A stretch of 64,000 nucleotides of DNA, taken from positions 496,001 through 560,000 of the forward strand of contig NZ_AP022614.1 of assembly GCF_010730575.1 (NCBI RefSeq), in the 5' to 3' direction. Shown piece after piece: positions 1-12,045 of this stretch. Positions within the stretch are counted from its first letter, which is position 1; each line of letters starts with the position of its first letter. The position numbers and the translations under genes are program-made. This DNA is from Mycobacterium parmense (lineage in GTDB: Bacteria > Actinomycetota > Actinomycetes > Mycobacteriales > Mycobacteriaceae). Under the pieces are notes generated by a model. The model searched no databases and was not told the origin of the DNA. It worked only from the letters and a program-made list of their open reading frames with translations.

Positions 1-97
1 AGCGGGCAAGCTGTGGGACGCCTCGGTGACGTTCGCGTCCTACCCGCACTTTTTCGAGCTGAAGCGGACTCGCACCGAGAAGCCCGAGTTCGACTGA
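1..97 (+). CDS. C-terminal end of mycoredoxin 2-like DsbA-family protein (partial)
   Basis: Only the last 31 codons are present, read from base 2 and ending with TGA at 95-97. The peptide includes KLWDASVTFASYPHFFELKR, which I recognise as the C-terminus of the M. tuberculosis Rv2466c family. These are DsbA-like, mycothiol-dependent reductases involved in oxidative stress and nitro-prodrug activation. The next gene, rpiB, starts 28 bases later on the same strand, the gene order known in M. tuberculosis, which supports the call. The catalytic CxxC region lies outside the window. The gene is cut by the window edge, not broken. Confidence 0.8.
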   Translation, partial: AGKLWDASVTFASYPHFFELKRTRTEKPEFD

Positions 98-125
98 CGC
101 GACCCCGGCGCGGCCGTCGGGCACA

Positions 126-614
126 ATGACGGGCATGCGCGTCTACCTCGGCTCTGACCACGCCGGATTCGAGCTCAAGCAGCAGATCATCGACCATCTG
201 AAGAATTCCGGGCACGAGCCGATCGACTGCGGGGCGTTCACCTATGACGCCGAGGACGACTATCCGGCGTTCTGCATCGCTGCCGCGAGTCGCACGGTGG
301 CGGACCCCGAGAGCCTGGGCATCGTGATCGGCGGATCGGGCAACGGCGAGCAGATTGCCGCCAACAAGGTGCCGGGGGTCCGGTGCGCGCTGGCGTGGAG
401 CGTCGAAACCGCCTCGTTGGCCCGGCAGCACAACAATGCGCAGCTGATCGGGATCGGCGGGCGTATGCACACCGTCGAGGAGGCGCTGTCGTTCGTGGAC
501 GCGTTCCTGACCACGCCGTGGTCGAAAGCCGAACGCCACCAACGGCGTATCGACATACTCGCCGAGTACGAACGCACTCACCAGGCCCCGCCGGTGCCCG
601 GCGCTCCGGCTTAG
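126..614 (+). CDS. rpiB: Ribose-5-phosphate isomerase B
   Basis: A protein of 162 residues that interconverts ribose 5-phosphate and ribulose 5-phosphate in the cytosolic pentose phosphate pathway. The N-terminus MTGMRVYLGSDHAGFELK carries the RpiB SDHAG substrate-binding motif, and the central GGSGNGEQIAANKV segment is typical of the family; mycobacterial RpiB proteins use a Glu in this GNGE loop (known of the family). Length equals the M. tuberculosis protein. ATG 126 was chosen; ATG 135 is a possible alternative. It lies 28 bases after the mycoredoxin gene and 6 bases before nei2, so these three are probably one transcript. Confidence 0.96.
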   Translation: MTGMRVYLGSDHAGFELKQQIIDHLKNSGHEPIDCGAFTYDAEDDYPAFCIAAASRTVADPESLGIVIGGSGNGEQIAANKVPGVRCALAWSVETASLARQHNNAQLIGIGGRMHTVEEALSFVDAFLTTPWSKAERHQRRIDILAEYERTHQAPPVPGAPA

Positions 615-620
615 GGCACC

Positions 621-1433
621 GTGCCCGAAGGGCATACCCTGCACCGGCTGGCCCGGCTGCACCAACGTCGGTACGCGGGCGCACCCGTGGCGGTGTCCAG
701 CCCGCAGGGCAGGTTCGCCGACTCCGCCGTGGTCGACGGCCGGGTGCTGCGCCGCGCCTCCGCCTGGGGCAAGCATCTGTTCCACCACTACGCCGACGGC
801 CCGATCGTGCACGTGCACCTCGGCTTGTACGGCACCTTCACCGAATGGGCGGTTCCCCCAGGCGCTGCCCGTGTGGCGCTGCCCGAAGCGGTGGGCCAGG
901 TGCGGATGCGCATGGTCGGCGCGGACCACGGCACGGATCTGCGGGGTCCCACGGTGTGCGAGGTCATCGACGAGGGTCAGGTCAGCGACGTCATCGCGAA
1001 GCTCGGTCCCGACCCGCTGCGCGCCGACGCCGACCCGTCCTGGGCGTGGCGGCGAATCACCAAGTCCCGCAGGCCGATCGGCGCGTTATTGATGGACCAG
1101 ACCGTGGTCGCCGGCGTGGGCAATGTCTACCGCAGCGAGTTGTTGTTCCGCCATCGGATCGACCCGTTCCGGCCCGGCCGCGACGTCGACGCGGCCGAGT
1201 TCGACGCGGCGTGGGGCGATCTGGTGGCGTTGATGAAGGTCGGTCTGCGCGGCGGCAAGATCATCGTCGTGCGGCCCGAACACGACCACGGCCCGCCGTC
1301 CTACCGGAAGGGGCGACCGCGGACGTACGTCTACCGCCGCGCCGGCGAGCCGTGCCGGGTGTGCGCAACCGAGATCCGGACGACGACGCTGGAGGGGCGC
1401 AACGTGTTCTGGTGCCCGACATGCCAGACGTGA
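621..1433 (+). CDS. nei2: Fpg/Nei-family DNA glycosylase (endonuclease VIII type)
   Basis: A 270-residue base-excision repair enzyme that removes oxidised pyrimidines and nicks abasic sites. After the GTG start the protein reads MPEGHTLHR. The exposed Pro2 and Glu3 are the Schiff-base nucleophile and general acid of Fpg/Nei enzymes. The middle segment QTVVAGVGNVYRSELLF is the helix-two-turn-helix DNA-binding region. The C-terminus has a zinc finger (CRVC...CPTC near residues 247-269). It follows rpiB by 6 bases and is equivalent in position to Rv2464c. All key residues are present. Substrate preference (Nei versus Fpg) cannot be fixed from sequence alone. Confidence 0.92.
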   Translation: MPEGHTLHRLARLHQRRYAGAPVAVSSPQGRFADSAVVDGRVLRRASAWGKHLFHHYADGPIVHVHLGLYGTFTEWAVPPGAARVALPEAVGQVRMRMVGADHGTDLRGPTVCEVIDEGQVSDVIAKLGPDPLRADADPSWAWRRITKSRRPIGALLMDQTVVAGVGNVYRSELLFRHRIDPFRPGRDVDAAEFDAAWGDLVALMKVGLRGGKIIVVRPEHDHGPPSYRKGRPRTYVYRRAGEPCRVCATEIRTTTLEGRNVFWCPTCQT

Positions 1434-1552
1434 AAGATTCACCCGGCGTTTCCGCAGCTGACCAGCGTTGGCCCTGCGCACAGTAAAAGCACAGCAAGAA
1501 ACGCCGATGTGCATTGTTTGCGAACGGCCCGCAGCGGGGTATCGGAACCACT

Positions 1553-1846
1553 GTGAAAATTACTCCGCGTTCGGCCACAGCGATCTTCGCTATGTCTTTT
1601 GGTCTGGGCCTGGCGGGGCTGGGTGTTGCGACGGATGCCCAGGCCCACCCCGGACCGTTCCCGCAATGGTGCCCCGGTGACAACTGGGACCCGGGCTGGG
1701 GCAACAACTGGGACTGGAATCACTGCCACGACTGGCGGGGCGGCCCCGGCGGTTGGGACCGGGGGCCCGGTGGGCCGCCGCCTCCCGGTGGTTGGGGCCC
1801 GGGTGGACCCGGTGGGCCGCCGCCGCCCCCCGGCTGGCATCCCTGA
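1553..1846 (+). CDS. Small exported Pro/Gly/Trp-rich protein
   Basis: A 97-residue protein of unknown function. From GTG 1553 it reads MKITPRSATAIFAMSFGLGL, a basic N-terminus and hydrophobic core ending in AQA-HP, a good Sec signal-peptidase I site after about residue 32. The mature part is low complexity: tryptophan-rich NNWDWNHCHDW followed by Gly/Pro runs such as GGPPPPGGWGPGGPGG. An upstream in-frame ATG at 1514 would bury the signal peptide, so the GTG was preferred. Similar short secreted Gly/Pro-rich proteins are common in mycobacteria. It sits between nei2 and convergent lipP and likely has its own promoter in the 119-base gap after nei2. Confidence 0.7.
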   Translation: MKITPRSATAIFAMSFGLGLAGLGVATDAQAHPGPFPQWCPGDNWDPGWGNNWDWNHCHDWRGGPGGWDRGPGGPPPPGGWGPGGPGGPPPPPGWHP

Positions 1847-1904
1847 TCCCACAAGGCCACGCGATCAGACGCGCCCTGCCGATATCCGGCGGGGCGCGTT
1901 CGCG

Positions 1905-3116
1905 TCAGGTCCTGTCCCGAGGGCCTTCGATGATCCCGAGCGCCGCGTAGACCTCGTCGCTGAGGGCGATGCTGCGCGGGTCGGCGTTGGCCTTGGTGGC
2001 GTCGAAGCGGTTCATCACATACGAGTAGCCGATGCGATGCTCGAGATCGACGAACCCGAACGAGCCGCCAAGGCCGCCGTGGCCGAAGATCCCGCGGTTG
2101 GGGCCGTTGACGCCCCGCTGGTTGAGCATGTAACCCAGGCCCCAGCCGTGGTCGGCGACCCGGGGGCCCAGCACCAGGTCGGTTTCGTACCCGCCCTGCG
2201 AGACCCGGACCAGCTCCATGTGTTCGCGGCTGAGCAACTTCTCCTGGGCGAGCGCGTTGTAGAAGGTCGCCAACCCCAGCGCCGAGACCTGCCCGTTGGT
2301 GCCCGGGAACTCCAACTGCCGCCAGAGGCCAAGGTCGTGCGAGCTCAGTTCGTCGTCCGGGGCGAAGCCCATGGAGATCGACAGCGCTGCCTTCGGGTGC
2401 TCGTCGAGGCTCCTCGGATAGCCGGGGGCCTGCACCTCGGCCAGCAGGTCCCGCGCGTGCGGCTTGTTCACCCGGTCGGCGCAGCGGCGTTGCTCGGCCG
2501 GGCGCAGCCCGATGTGGACGTCCGCGCCCAGCGGCTCGGCGATCTCGGCCCGAAGGTACTGGCCGACGGTGCGGCCGGTGACCCGGCGGAATACTTCGCC
2601 GAGGATGAAGCCGAAGGTGGTCATGTGGTAGCCCTGGGCGGTGCCGGGCTCCCACCAGGGTTCGGCCGCGGCCACCCGCTCGCAGGCGAAGTCCCAGTCG
2701 GCCACTTCCTCCCAGCTCATCCGGGTTTTCGGGCCGATCACCCCGGATCGGTGGCTCATGACCATGGCCAGCGTTATGGCTTCCTTGCCCGCCTGCGCGA
2801 ACTCGGGCCAGTAGCGGGCCACGGGGGCCTGCAGGTCCAGCTCGCCGCGGTCGGCCAGCTGGTGCACGCAGGTGGCGGTCAGGGCCTTCGTGCCGGAAAG
2901 GACGGTGGTCAGCGTGTCCCGCTGCCAGGGCCGGGTGCGGGCGGCGTCGGCCCAGCCGCCCCACAGGTCGACGGCCAGAACCCCGTCGACCCAGACCGCG
3001 ACGGCCGCGCCGACCTCGCCGCGTGACCTGAAATTGCGCTCGAAGGCCTCGCGCACCCGGACGAATCTCGGGGCGCACGAACCATGGATGACCGCGTCTG
3101 ATTCTAGGTCGCTCAT
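1905..3116 (-). CDS. lipP: Serine beta-lactamase-fold esterase/lipase (LipP-like)
   Basis: A 403-residue cytoplasmic hydrolase of the class C beta-lactamase/esterase (EstB) family. The catalytic SxxK motif is LSGTKAL with Ser74 and Lys77. The downstream YHMTTFG tyrosine region and C-terminal HGGLGGSFGFVDLE segment match the family's active-site elements. No signal peptide is seen. The position between nei2 and tig matches lipP (Rv2463) of M. tuberculosis, which is also transcribed against its neighbours. It probably acts on short-chain esters; the true substrate is unknown. The start ATG at 3116 lies 33 bases from the tRNA-Gly gene. Confidence 0.88.
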   Translation of the reverse strand: MSDLESDAVIHGSCAPRFVRVREAFERNFRSRGEVGAAVAVWVDGVLAVDLWGGWADAARTRPWQRDTLTTVLSGTKALTATCVHQLADRGELDLQAPVARYWPEFAQAGKEAITLAMVMSHRSGVIGPKTRMSWEEVADWDFACERVAAAEPWWEPGTAQGYHMTTFGFILGEVFRRVTGRTVGQYLRAEIAEPLGADVHIGLRPAEQRRCADRVNKPHARDLLAEVQAPGYPRSLDEHPKAALSISMGFAPDDELSSHDLGLWRQLEFPGTNGQVSALGLATFYNALAQEKLLSREHMELVRVSQGGYETDLVLGPRVADHGWGLGYMLNQRGVNGPNRGIFGHGGLGGSFGFVDLEHRIGYSYVMNRFDATKANADPRSIALSDEVYAALGIIEGPRDRT

Positions 3117-3148
3117 GGCGCCTTTCTATCGAGCAGACACTTAGCCCG

Positions 3149-3219
3149 AGCGGGCGACGGGAATCGAACCCGCGTAGCTAGTTTGGAAGACTAGGGCTCT
3201 ACCATTGAGCTACGCCCGC
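3149..3219 (-). tRNA. tRNA-Gly, anticodon TCC
   Basis: On the minus strand the molecule begins GCGGGCGTAGCTCAATGG and ends in CGCCCGC plus discriminator T, giving a perfect 7-bp acceptor stem. The anticodon arm is CTAGT-CTTCCAA-ACTAG with anticodon TCC, and the T arm carries GGTTCGATTCC. CCA is not encoded. It is 71 nt long. A tRNA-Gly/tRNA-Pro pair between lipP and tig is also known in M. tuberculosis. Confidence 0.96.
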
Positions 3220-3365
3220 ATGTGTTCAGTCGAGCGTGACTGTAGCTGCCGGCGAAGATCAAATCTAATCGACGCGGCGCCGTGACCGCCCCGTTAGGAC
3301 CGCGAGGTCTTGCCAAGGTGCCCGCGACGCCCCCGCCGCCGGGCCGTAGGATCGCGTGGTCAGCG

Positions 3366-3439
3366 CGGGGTGTAGCGCAGCTTGGTAGCGCATCCGCTTT
3401 GGGAGCGGAAGGCCGCAGGTTCAAATCCTGTCACCCCGA
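3366..3439 (+). tRNA. tRNA-Pro, anticodon TGG
   Basis: The acceptor stem CGGGGTG pairs with CACCCCG, followed by discriminator A. The D arm is AGCGCAGCTTGGTAGCGC, the anticodon loop TTTGGGA carries TGG between CCGC and GCGG, and the T arm has GGTTCAAATCC. It is 74 nt long with no encoded CCA. It lies 83 bases upstream of tig on the same strand. Confidence 0.97.
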
Positions 3440-3522
3440 CCGGCGCTACCGGGTCCGGCCCACACCGGGGCTTGCGCTCAGGACCCACCGAACACCTGAA
3501 TCGACCATCGAGGAGCAGACCC

Positions 3523-4950
3523 GTGAAGAGCAGCGTCGAGCAGTTGAGCCCCACCCGGGTGCGGATCAACGTGGAGGTGCCTTTCACCGAGCTCGAGCCC
3601 GATTTCCAGCGGGCCTACAAGGAGCTGGCCAAGCAGGTGCGGCTGCCCGGCTTCCGGCCCGGCAAGGCGCCCGCCAAATTGTTGGAGGCCCGGATCGGTC
3701 GTGAGGCCATGCTCGATCAGGTCGTGCAGGAGGCGCTGCCGGCGCGTTACGGCCAGGCCGTCGCGGAGTCCGAGGTGCAACCCCTCGGTCAGCCCGACAT
3801 CGAGGTCACGAAGAAGGAGTACGGCCAGGAGCTGGCGTTCACCGCCGAGGTCGACGTTCGCCCCAGCATCACCCTGCCGGACCTCAAGGAGCTGAAGATC
3901 TCGGTCGATCCCGTCGAGGTCGGCGACGACGACGTCACGGCCGAGCTCGACTCGTTGCGGGCCCGGTTCGGCACGCTGACCGGGGTGGAGCGGCCCGTGG
4001 CCGACGGCGACTTCGTGTCGATCGACTTGTCGGCCACCGTCGACGGCGAGGAAGTGCCCAACGCGACCGCCCAGGGCCTGTCCCACGAGGTCGGCTCCGG
4101 CCGGCTGATCGCCGGCCTCGACGACGCGCTGGTCGGCATGTCCGTCGACGAGTCCCGCGAGTTCACTGCGAAGCTGGCGACGGGCGAGCACGCCGGCAAG
4201 GACGCGCAGGTCACGGTCACCGTCAAGTCGATCAAGGAACGCCAGCTGCCCGAGCCCGACGACGAGTTCGCCCAGCTGGCCAGCGAATTCGACACGATCG
4301 ACGAGCTGCGCGCCAACCTTCGCGAACAGGTGCTCCAGGTCAAGCGGGCCCAGCAGGCCGAACAGATCCGCGACGCCGCCGTCGAACGTCTCCTGGAGCA
4401 GGTCGACGTTCCGTTGCCGCAGGCCTTCGTCAAGGCGCAGTACGAGAGCGCCGTGCACGGGGCGCTCGACAGCTTCGGTCACGACGAGGCCAAGCTGGAC
4501 GAGGCGCTGCGCGGGCAGGGCAAGTCGCGCCAGCAGTTCGAGGTCGACGCGCATAACGCCGCCGAGACGGACGTCAAGCGGCAGCTGCTGCTGGACACGC
4601 TGGCCGACGAGCTGGAGATCCAGGTCGGCCAGCAAGACCTGACCGAACGGCTCGTCGCGACGTCGCGCCAGTACGGCATCGAACCCCAGCAACTGGTGGC
4701 CTACCTGCAGGAGAACAACCAGCTGCCCGCCATGTTCGCCGACGTGCGGCGCAGCCTGGCCGTCGCCGCGGTGGTCGAGGCGGCCACGGTCACCGACACC
4801 GACGGCAACGTGATCGACACCAGTGAGTTCTTCGGCAAGCGCACCGCGGTCGACGAGGCCGACGAGGAGGCCGACGACGAGGCCGCCCAGGCCGGCTCGG
4901 AGACCGACGACGAGACCGCGCAGGGCGGCGACGCCGACGGGGCCGAATGA
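3523..4950 (+). CDS. tig: Trigger factor, ribosome-associated chaperone and prolyl isomerase
   Basis: A 475-residue protein that binds ribosomal protein L23 at the exit tunnel and shields nascent chains. The GTG start is preceded by GAGGAG at a normal distance. The N-terminal ribosome-binding domain contains GFRPGKAP, the trigger-factor signature for ribosome docking (about residues 44-51). The central PPIase domain includes [18 protein letters not shown], and a long helical C-terminal chaperone domain follows. The last 45 residues are very acidic ([14 protein letters not shown] and similar). It stands immediately before clpP1-clpP2, so chaperone and protease genes are clustered as in other mycobacteria. 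Confidence 0.97.
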   Translation: MKSSVEQLSPTRVRINVEVPFTELEPDFQRAYKELAKQVRLPGFRPGKAPAKLLEARIGREAMLDQVVQEALPARYGQAVAESEVQPLGQPDIEVTKKEYGQELAFTAEVDVRPSITLPDLKELKISVDPVEVGDDDVTAELDSLRARFGTLTGVERPVADGDFVSIDLSATVDGEEVPNATAQGLSHEVGSGRLIAGLDDALVGMSVDESREFTAKLATGEHAGKDAQVTVTVKSIKERQLPEPDDEFAQLASEFDTIDELRANLREQVLQVKRAQQAEQIRDAAVERLLEQVDVPLPQAFVKAQYESAVHGALDSFGHDEAKLDEALRGQGKSRQQFEVDAHNAAETDVKRQLLLDTLADELEIQVGQQDLTERLVATSRQYGIEPQQLVAYLQENNQLPAMFADVRRSLAVAAVVEAATVTDTDGNVIDTSEFFGKRTAVDEADEEADDEAAQAGSETDDETAQGGDADGAE

Positions 4951-4961
4951 CCGCGTCGTGA

Positions 4962-4972
4962 CGCTGTGAGCG
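4962..4972. promoter_or_regulatory. Candidate ClgR box upstream of clpP1
   Basis: The 11-bp palindrome CGCTGTGAGCG fits the CGC-N5-GCG core described for actinobacterial ClgR, the activator of clp genes. It is nested in a wider inverted repeat (GACGCT at 4960-4965 and AGCGTC at 4975-4980). It lies about 100 bases before clpP1 in the 118-base gap after tig. ClgR control of clpP1P2 is known in mycobacteria; this particular site is an inference from its form and place. Confidence 0.45.
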
Positions 4973-5068
4973 AAAGCGTCCATTTCAGGGGGAGCGTGGC
5001 CGCCAAACAGCACGCTCGGTTGGTTAGTGTCGGTGCAAGAAGATTTCGAGAAAGCAGGTAACCCCGTC

Positions 5069-5668
5069 GTGACTGACATGCGTTCGAACTCGCAGGGTCT
5101 CAACCTCACGGACTCCGTCTATGAGCGCTTGCTCTCCGAGCGCATCATCTTCCTGGGGTCGGAGGTGAGCGACGAAATCGCCAACCGGCTGTGCGCGCAG
5201 ATCCTCCTGCTCGCCGCCGAGGACGCCACCAAGGACATTTCGCTGTACATCAATTCGCCCGGCGGCTCGATCAGCGCAGGCATGGCGATCTACGACACGA
5301 TGGTCCTGGCACCGTGTGACATCGCCACGTACGCCATGGGCATGGCCGCCTCCATGGGGGAGTTCTTGCTGGCGGCGGGGACCAAGGGCAAGCGCTACGC
5401 GCTCCCGCACGCCCGCATCCTGATGCACCAGCCGCTGGGTGGGGTCACCGGCAGCGCGGCCGACATCGCGATCCAGGCCGAGCAGTTCGCCGTCATCAAG
5501 AAGGAGATGTTCCGGCTGAACGCCGAATTCACCGGGCAGCCGATCGAGCGCATCGAGGCCGACTCCGATCGCGACCGCTGGTTCACCGCTCCGGAAGCCC
5601 TCGAATACGGATTCGTCGACCACATCATCACCCGCGCCGCCCACATCACCAACGGAGAAGCCCAGTGA
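5069..5668 (+). CDS. clpP1: ATP-dependent Clp protease proteolytic subunit 1
   Basis: A 199-residue serine protease subunit. In mycobacteria ClpP1 forms a mixed 14-mer with ClpP2 that is fed by ClpX or ClpC1 and is essential. The catalytic triad is visible: Ser95 in GMAASMGEFL, His120 in ILMHQPLGG and Asp169 in DSDRDRW. GTG 5069 gives MTDMRSNSQG, close to the M. tuberculosis N-terminus, with AAGCAGG upstream; the longer in-frame start at 5027 adds 14 residues without family support. Its stop overlaps the clpP2 start by four bases (GTGA), so the two are translationally coupled. Confidence 0.97.
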   Translation: MTDMRSNSQGLNLTDSVYERLLSERIIFLGSEVSDEIANRLCAQILLLAAEDATKDISLYINSPGGSISAGMAIYDTMVLAPCDIATYAMGMAASMGEFLLAAGTKGKRYALPHARILMHQPLGGVTGSAADIAIQAEQFAVIKKEMFRLNAEFTGQPIERIEADSDRDRWFTAPEALEYGFVDHIITRAAHITNGEAQ

Positions 5669-6300
5669 ACCCTGAAACTCAACCCCAGGCGCGCTACATC
5701 CTGCCGTCGTTCATCGAGCACTCCAGCTTCGGTGTCAAGGAATCCAACCCGTACAACAAGCTGTTCGAGGAACGCATCATCTTCCTCGGCGTCCAGGTCG
5801 ACGACGCGTCGGCGAACGACATCATGGCGCAGCTGCTGGTGCTCGAGTCGCTGGACCCCGACCGCGACATCACCATGTACATCAACTCGCCCGGCGGCGG
5901 GTTCACCTCGCTGATGGCGATCTACGACACCATGCAGTACGTGCGCGCCGACATCCAGACGGTGTGCCTCGGTCAGGCCGCGTCGGCGGCCGCGGTGCTG
6001 CTGGCGGCGGGCACGCCGGGCAAGCGGATGGCCCTGCCGAACGCGCGCGTGCTGATCCACCAGCCGTCGCTGTCGGGGGTCATCCAGGGCCAGTTCTCCG
6101 ACCTGGAGATCCAGGCCGCGGAGATCGAGCGGATGCGCACGCTGATGGAGACCACCCTGGCGCGCCACACCAACAAGGACGCGGCGGTGATCCGCAAGGA
6201 CACGGACCGGGACAAGATCCTGACCGCCGAAGAGGCCAAGGACTACGGGATCATCGACACCGTTCTCGAGTACCGGAAGCTCTCCGCGCAGAACGCCTGA
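5665..6300 (+). CDS. clpP2: ATP-dependent Clp protease proteolytic subunit 2
   Basis: A 211-residue partner of ClpP1. The start is GTG 5665, inside the clpP1 stop. Family features include INSPGGGF, the nucleophile motif CLGQAASAAAVLL with catalytic Ser, the His motif VLIHQPSLSG and the acidic segment DTDRDKIL. ClpP2 provides the face that docks ClpX/ClpC1 in mycobacterial ClpP1P2 (known of the family). It is nearly identical in length and sequence to the M. tuberculosis protein (214 residues). clpX follows after 267 bases, a gap where M. tuberculosis carries extra genes (Rv2459, mmuM); no gene was found in this gap. Confidence 0.97.
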   Translation: MNPETQPQARYILPSFIEHSSFGVKESNPYNKLFEERIIFLGVQVDDASANDIMAQLLVLESLDPDRDITMYINSPGGGFTSLMAIYDTMQYVRADIQTVCLGQAASAAAVLLAAGTPGKRMALPNARVLIHQPSLSGVIQGQFSDLEIQAAEIERMRTLMETTLARHTNKDAAVIRKDTDRDKILTAEEAKDYGIIDTVLEYRKLSAQNA

Positions 6301-6567
6301 GGACTCAGCCGCCGCGGGTCTGCACCTCGGTCCGGTAACGACCGCGACACGCCAAAGACACGCATTGCGCGCCTTTCGCGAGTCACGGGCGCCGTCTGGC
6401 TATATGTTTCAACGAGAAGGACGCTCGGACAGGCAGTGACTTCCACGAATACCAAGGACGCGATTCGGCGTTAATGGTCGCGGCGGGCCCGATCAAGCGG
6501 GTAGCGTCGTGGAATACATGCGGGACAGCAAGACAAACGGCGAACAGGAAGTAGGCCCTCAAGCACC

Positions 6568-7848
<1,281 letters not shown>

Positions 7849-8225
7849 CCCCGACCAGCGCCCGCCCCTGACGGCCACCGACGCCATCCCGCGTCGGCTG
7901 GGCCGTCCGCTGGATCTGCTGAACTTCCTGCCGGCCGCCGTCCGCGACGGTGGCGATGCCGCAAACGGCACCCAAGCGTTTGGCATCGACGTGACAAACA
8001 ACACATTTAGCCCGGCCGCCCCTCGGGATCGGCGCGCTGACTTCGGCTTTTGCGGGCAAAACCGGTGAGGGCCAGGGGGCGTGGACGGCCATGAAGACCG
8101 GCAAGAAGTGCCATAATCGAGACCACTAGTGTCATAAATCCGTGACGGCCGATGGGGCACTTCGACGACGCGTAGCCTGAAGCTACGCCGAGTGCCGGTC
8201 CGGCTGACAAATGGAGGGCGGAGAC
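7849..8225. other. Intergenic region between clpX and korA
   Basis: No convincing gene was found in these 377 bases. In M. tuberculosis a transporter gene (Rv2456c) occupies this place. The open frames present lack start signals and recognisable protein features. The last 60 bases, with the ribosome-binding sequence GGAGGGCGGAG before GTG 8226, form the leader of korA. A short palindrome CACTAGTG (8125-8132) and AT-richer bases around 8110-8145 suggest the korA promoter lies here. Confidence 0.5.
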
Positions 8226-10183
<1,958 letters not shown>

Positions 10184-10187
<4 letters not shown>

Positions 10188-11284
10188 CGAGCACAGTGGG
10201 CAATCTGGCGGGGACCGACCTCGGGCTGAGCCCGAAGTCCACCAAGAACGCCTTGGTGCCAACGGTTTCGCCAGAGGACCCGCCCCAGAAGGCCAAGGAC
10301 TTCACCAGCGACCAGGAGGTGCGGTGGTGCCCGGGCTGTGGTGACTACGTCATCCTCAACACCATTCGCAACTTCATGCCCGACCTGGGGCTGCGCCGCG
10401 AGAACATCGTCTTCATCAGTGGCATCGGCTGCTCGAGCCGCTTCCCCTATTACCTGGAGACCTACGGGTTTCATTCGATCCACGGCCGCGCACCGGCGAT
10501 CGCGACCGGTCTGGCGCTGGCGCGCGAGGACCTGTCGGTCTGGGTGGTCACCGGTGACGGCGACGCGCTGTCGATCGGAGGCAACCACCTCATCCATGCG
10601 CTGCGCCGCAACGTCAACATCACGATCCTGCTGTTCAACAACCGGATCTACGGCTTGACGAAGGGCCAATACTCGCCGACGTCGGAGGTCGGGAAGGTCA
10701 CCAAGTCGACCCCGATGGGCTCGCTGGACCAGCCGTTCAACCCGGTGTCGCTGGCGCTGGGTGCCGAGGCGACGTTCGTCGGCCGGGCGCTGGACTCCGA
10801 CCGCAACGGACTCACCGAGGTGTTGCGGGCGGCCGCCGACCATCGGGGCGCGGCCGTCGTCGAGATCCTGCAGGACTGCCCGATCTTCAACGACGGCTCC
10901 TTCGACGCCTTGCGCAAGGAAGGCGCCGAAGAGCGGGTGATCAACGTCCGCCACGGCGAGCCGATCGTCTTCGGCGTCAACGGTGAATACTGCGTGGTGA
11001 AGTCCGGCTTCGGTCTGGACGTGGCCAAGACCGCCGACGTGTCCGTCGACGAGATCGTCGTCCATGACGCGCACGCCGACGACTCCGCGTACGCCTTCGC
11101 GCTGTCCCGGCTGTCGGACCAGAACCTCGATCACACCGTGCTGGGCATCTTCCGCAACGTCGGCCGGCCCACCTACGACGACGCGGCGCGCGCTCAGGTC
11201 CGCGCCGCGCAGGACGCTAAACCGTTCGACACCGCCGCCCTGCAATCGCTGTTGCGTGGCCGCGACACCTGGACCGTCGACTAG
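10184..11284 (+). CDS. korB: 2-oxoglutarate:ferredoxin oxidoreductase, beta subunit
   Basis: A 366-residue thiamine-diphosphate-binding subunit that partners KorA. WCPGCGDY and [11 protein letters not shown] supply cysteines expected to hold an iron-sulfur cluster. The TPP/Mg signature is [20 protein letters not shown] followed by [19 protein letters not shown]. It starts at ATG 10184 inside the korA stop, so the subunits are coupled. In M. tuberculosis KorAB allows growth on fatty acids without a classical 2-oxoglutarate dehydrogenase and is also tied to the next gene, mobA, by position only. Confidence 0.96.
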
Positions 11285-11298
11285 AGGTGGTTGTGGTC

Positions 11299-11904
11299 AT
11301 GCCCGACGGATCTCTGGCCGGGGTGGTACTCGCCGGCGGCGCGTCACGACGCATGGGTCGCGACAAGGCGACCCTCCCGCTTCCCGGCTCCTCCGGGGGC
11401 CCGGATGCCAGGACGATGGTGGAGCATGTCGCCGGCATTCTGGCGCAGCGCTGCGAACCGGTCTTCGTGATGGCCGCCCAGGGGCAGCCGCTGCCGGAGT
11501 TGCAGGCGCGCGTGATCCGCGACGAATTGGGCGGGCTGGGGCCGCTTCCGGCGACGGCGCGGGCGCTGCGTGCGGCCGCCGAAGCGGGAGCGCGGTTCGC
11601 GTTCATCTGCGCGGTCGACATGCCGTTCCTGGACCCCGACCTCATCGACGATCTGACCCGTCGGGCAATCGAGACCGGCGCCGAGGTGGTGCTTCCGTGG
11701 GACGGCCAGGACCACTATCTCGCCGCCGTGTACCGGACCGATCTGGCCGACCGCGCTGCTGCGTTGGTGAGCGCAGGCGAGCGCAGGATGCGCGCACTGG
11801 TGGACCGCTCGGACACCCAGCGCATCGTGACGTCGGATTCGCGCTCCCTGACGAACGTGAACACCGACGCCGAACTGCGCGCGCTCGCGCAGCCCAGCAG
11901 CTGA
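11299..11904 (+). CDS. mobA: Molybdenum cofactor guanylyltransferase
   Basis: A 201-residue nucleotidyltransferase that attaches GMP from GTP to molybdopterin to make the guanine-dinucleotide cofactor. The N-terminal [21 protein letters not shown] is the GTP-binding LAGGxSxRMGxDK motif. [10 protein letters not shown] carries the metal-binding Asp, and NVNTDAEL is the typical C-terminal motif. ATG 11299 was chosen because AGAGGTGG precedes it and the length equals M. tuberculosis MobA; GTG 11287 and 11293 are alternatives. It begins 14 bases after korB and probably shares its transcript. Confidence 0.94.
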   Translation: MPDGSLAGVVLAGGASRRMGRDKATLPLPGSSGGPDARTMVEHVAGILAQRCEPVFVMAAQGQPLPELQARVIRDELGGLGPLPATARALRAAAEAGARFAFICAVDMPFLDPDLIDDLTRRAIETGAEVVLPWDGQDHYLAAVYRTDLADRAAALVSAGERRMRALVDRSDTQRIVTSDSRSLTNVNTDAELRALAQPSS

Positions 11905-11969
11905 CGCGGCGCCGCGCCGACTCGCTGAGTCGAATGGTCAAAACAGCCTGAATTGTCGACCTGTTTGAA

Positions 11970-12045
11970 CGGCCATTTCTTTCCCCTTTTGATAAATGGC
12001 CGATTCGGCGAAGCCTCGCCGAGTGGCTGACGTTCGCCGAATCGG
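11970..12045 (+). other. Two overlapping, mutually exclusive hairpins downstream of mobA
   Basis: The first hairpin has perfect 9-bp arms CGGCCATTT (11970-11978) and AAATGGCCG (11994-12002). The second has perfect 13-bp arms CCGATTCGGCGAA (12000-12012) and TTCGCCGAATCGG (12033-12045). Bases 12000-12002 are needed by both, so the two full stems compete. Either could end the korA-korB-mobA transcript; a competing pair also resembles an attenuator. No U-tract follows. Function is inference. Confidence 0.55.

Noticed and set aside
3478..5109. Minus-strand open frame across tig and the clpP1 promoter
   Set aside because: No ribosome-binding site or known motif; tig explains the sequence.
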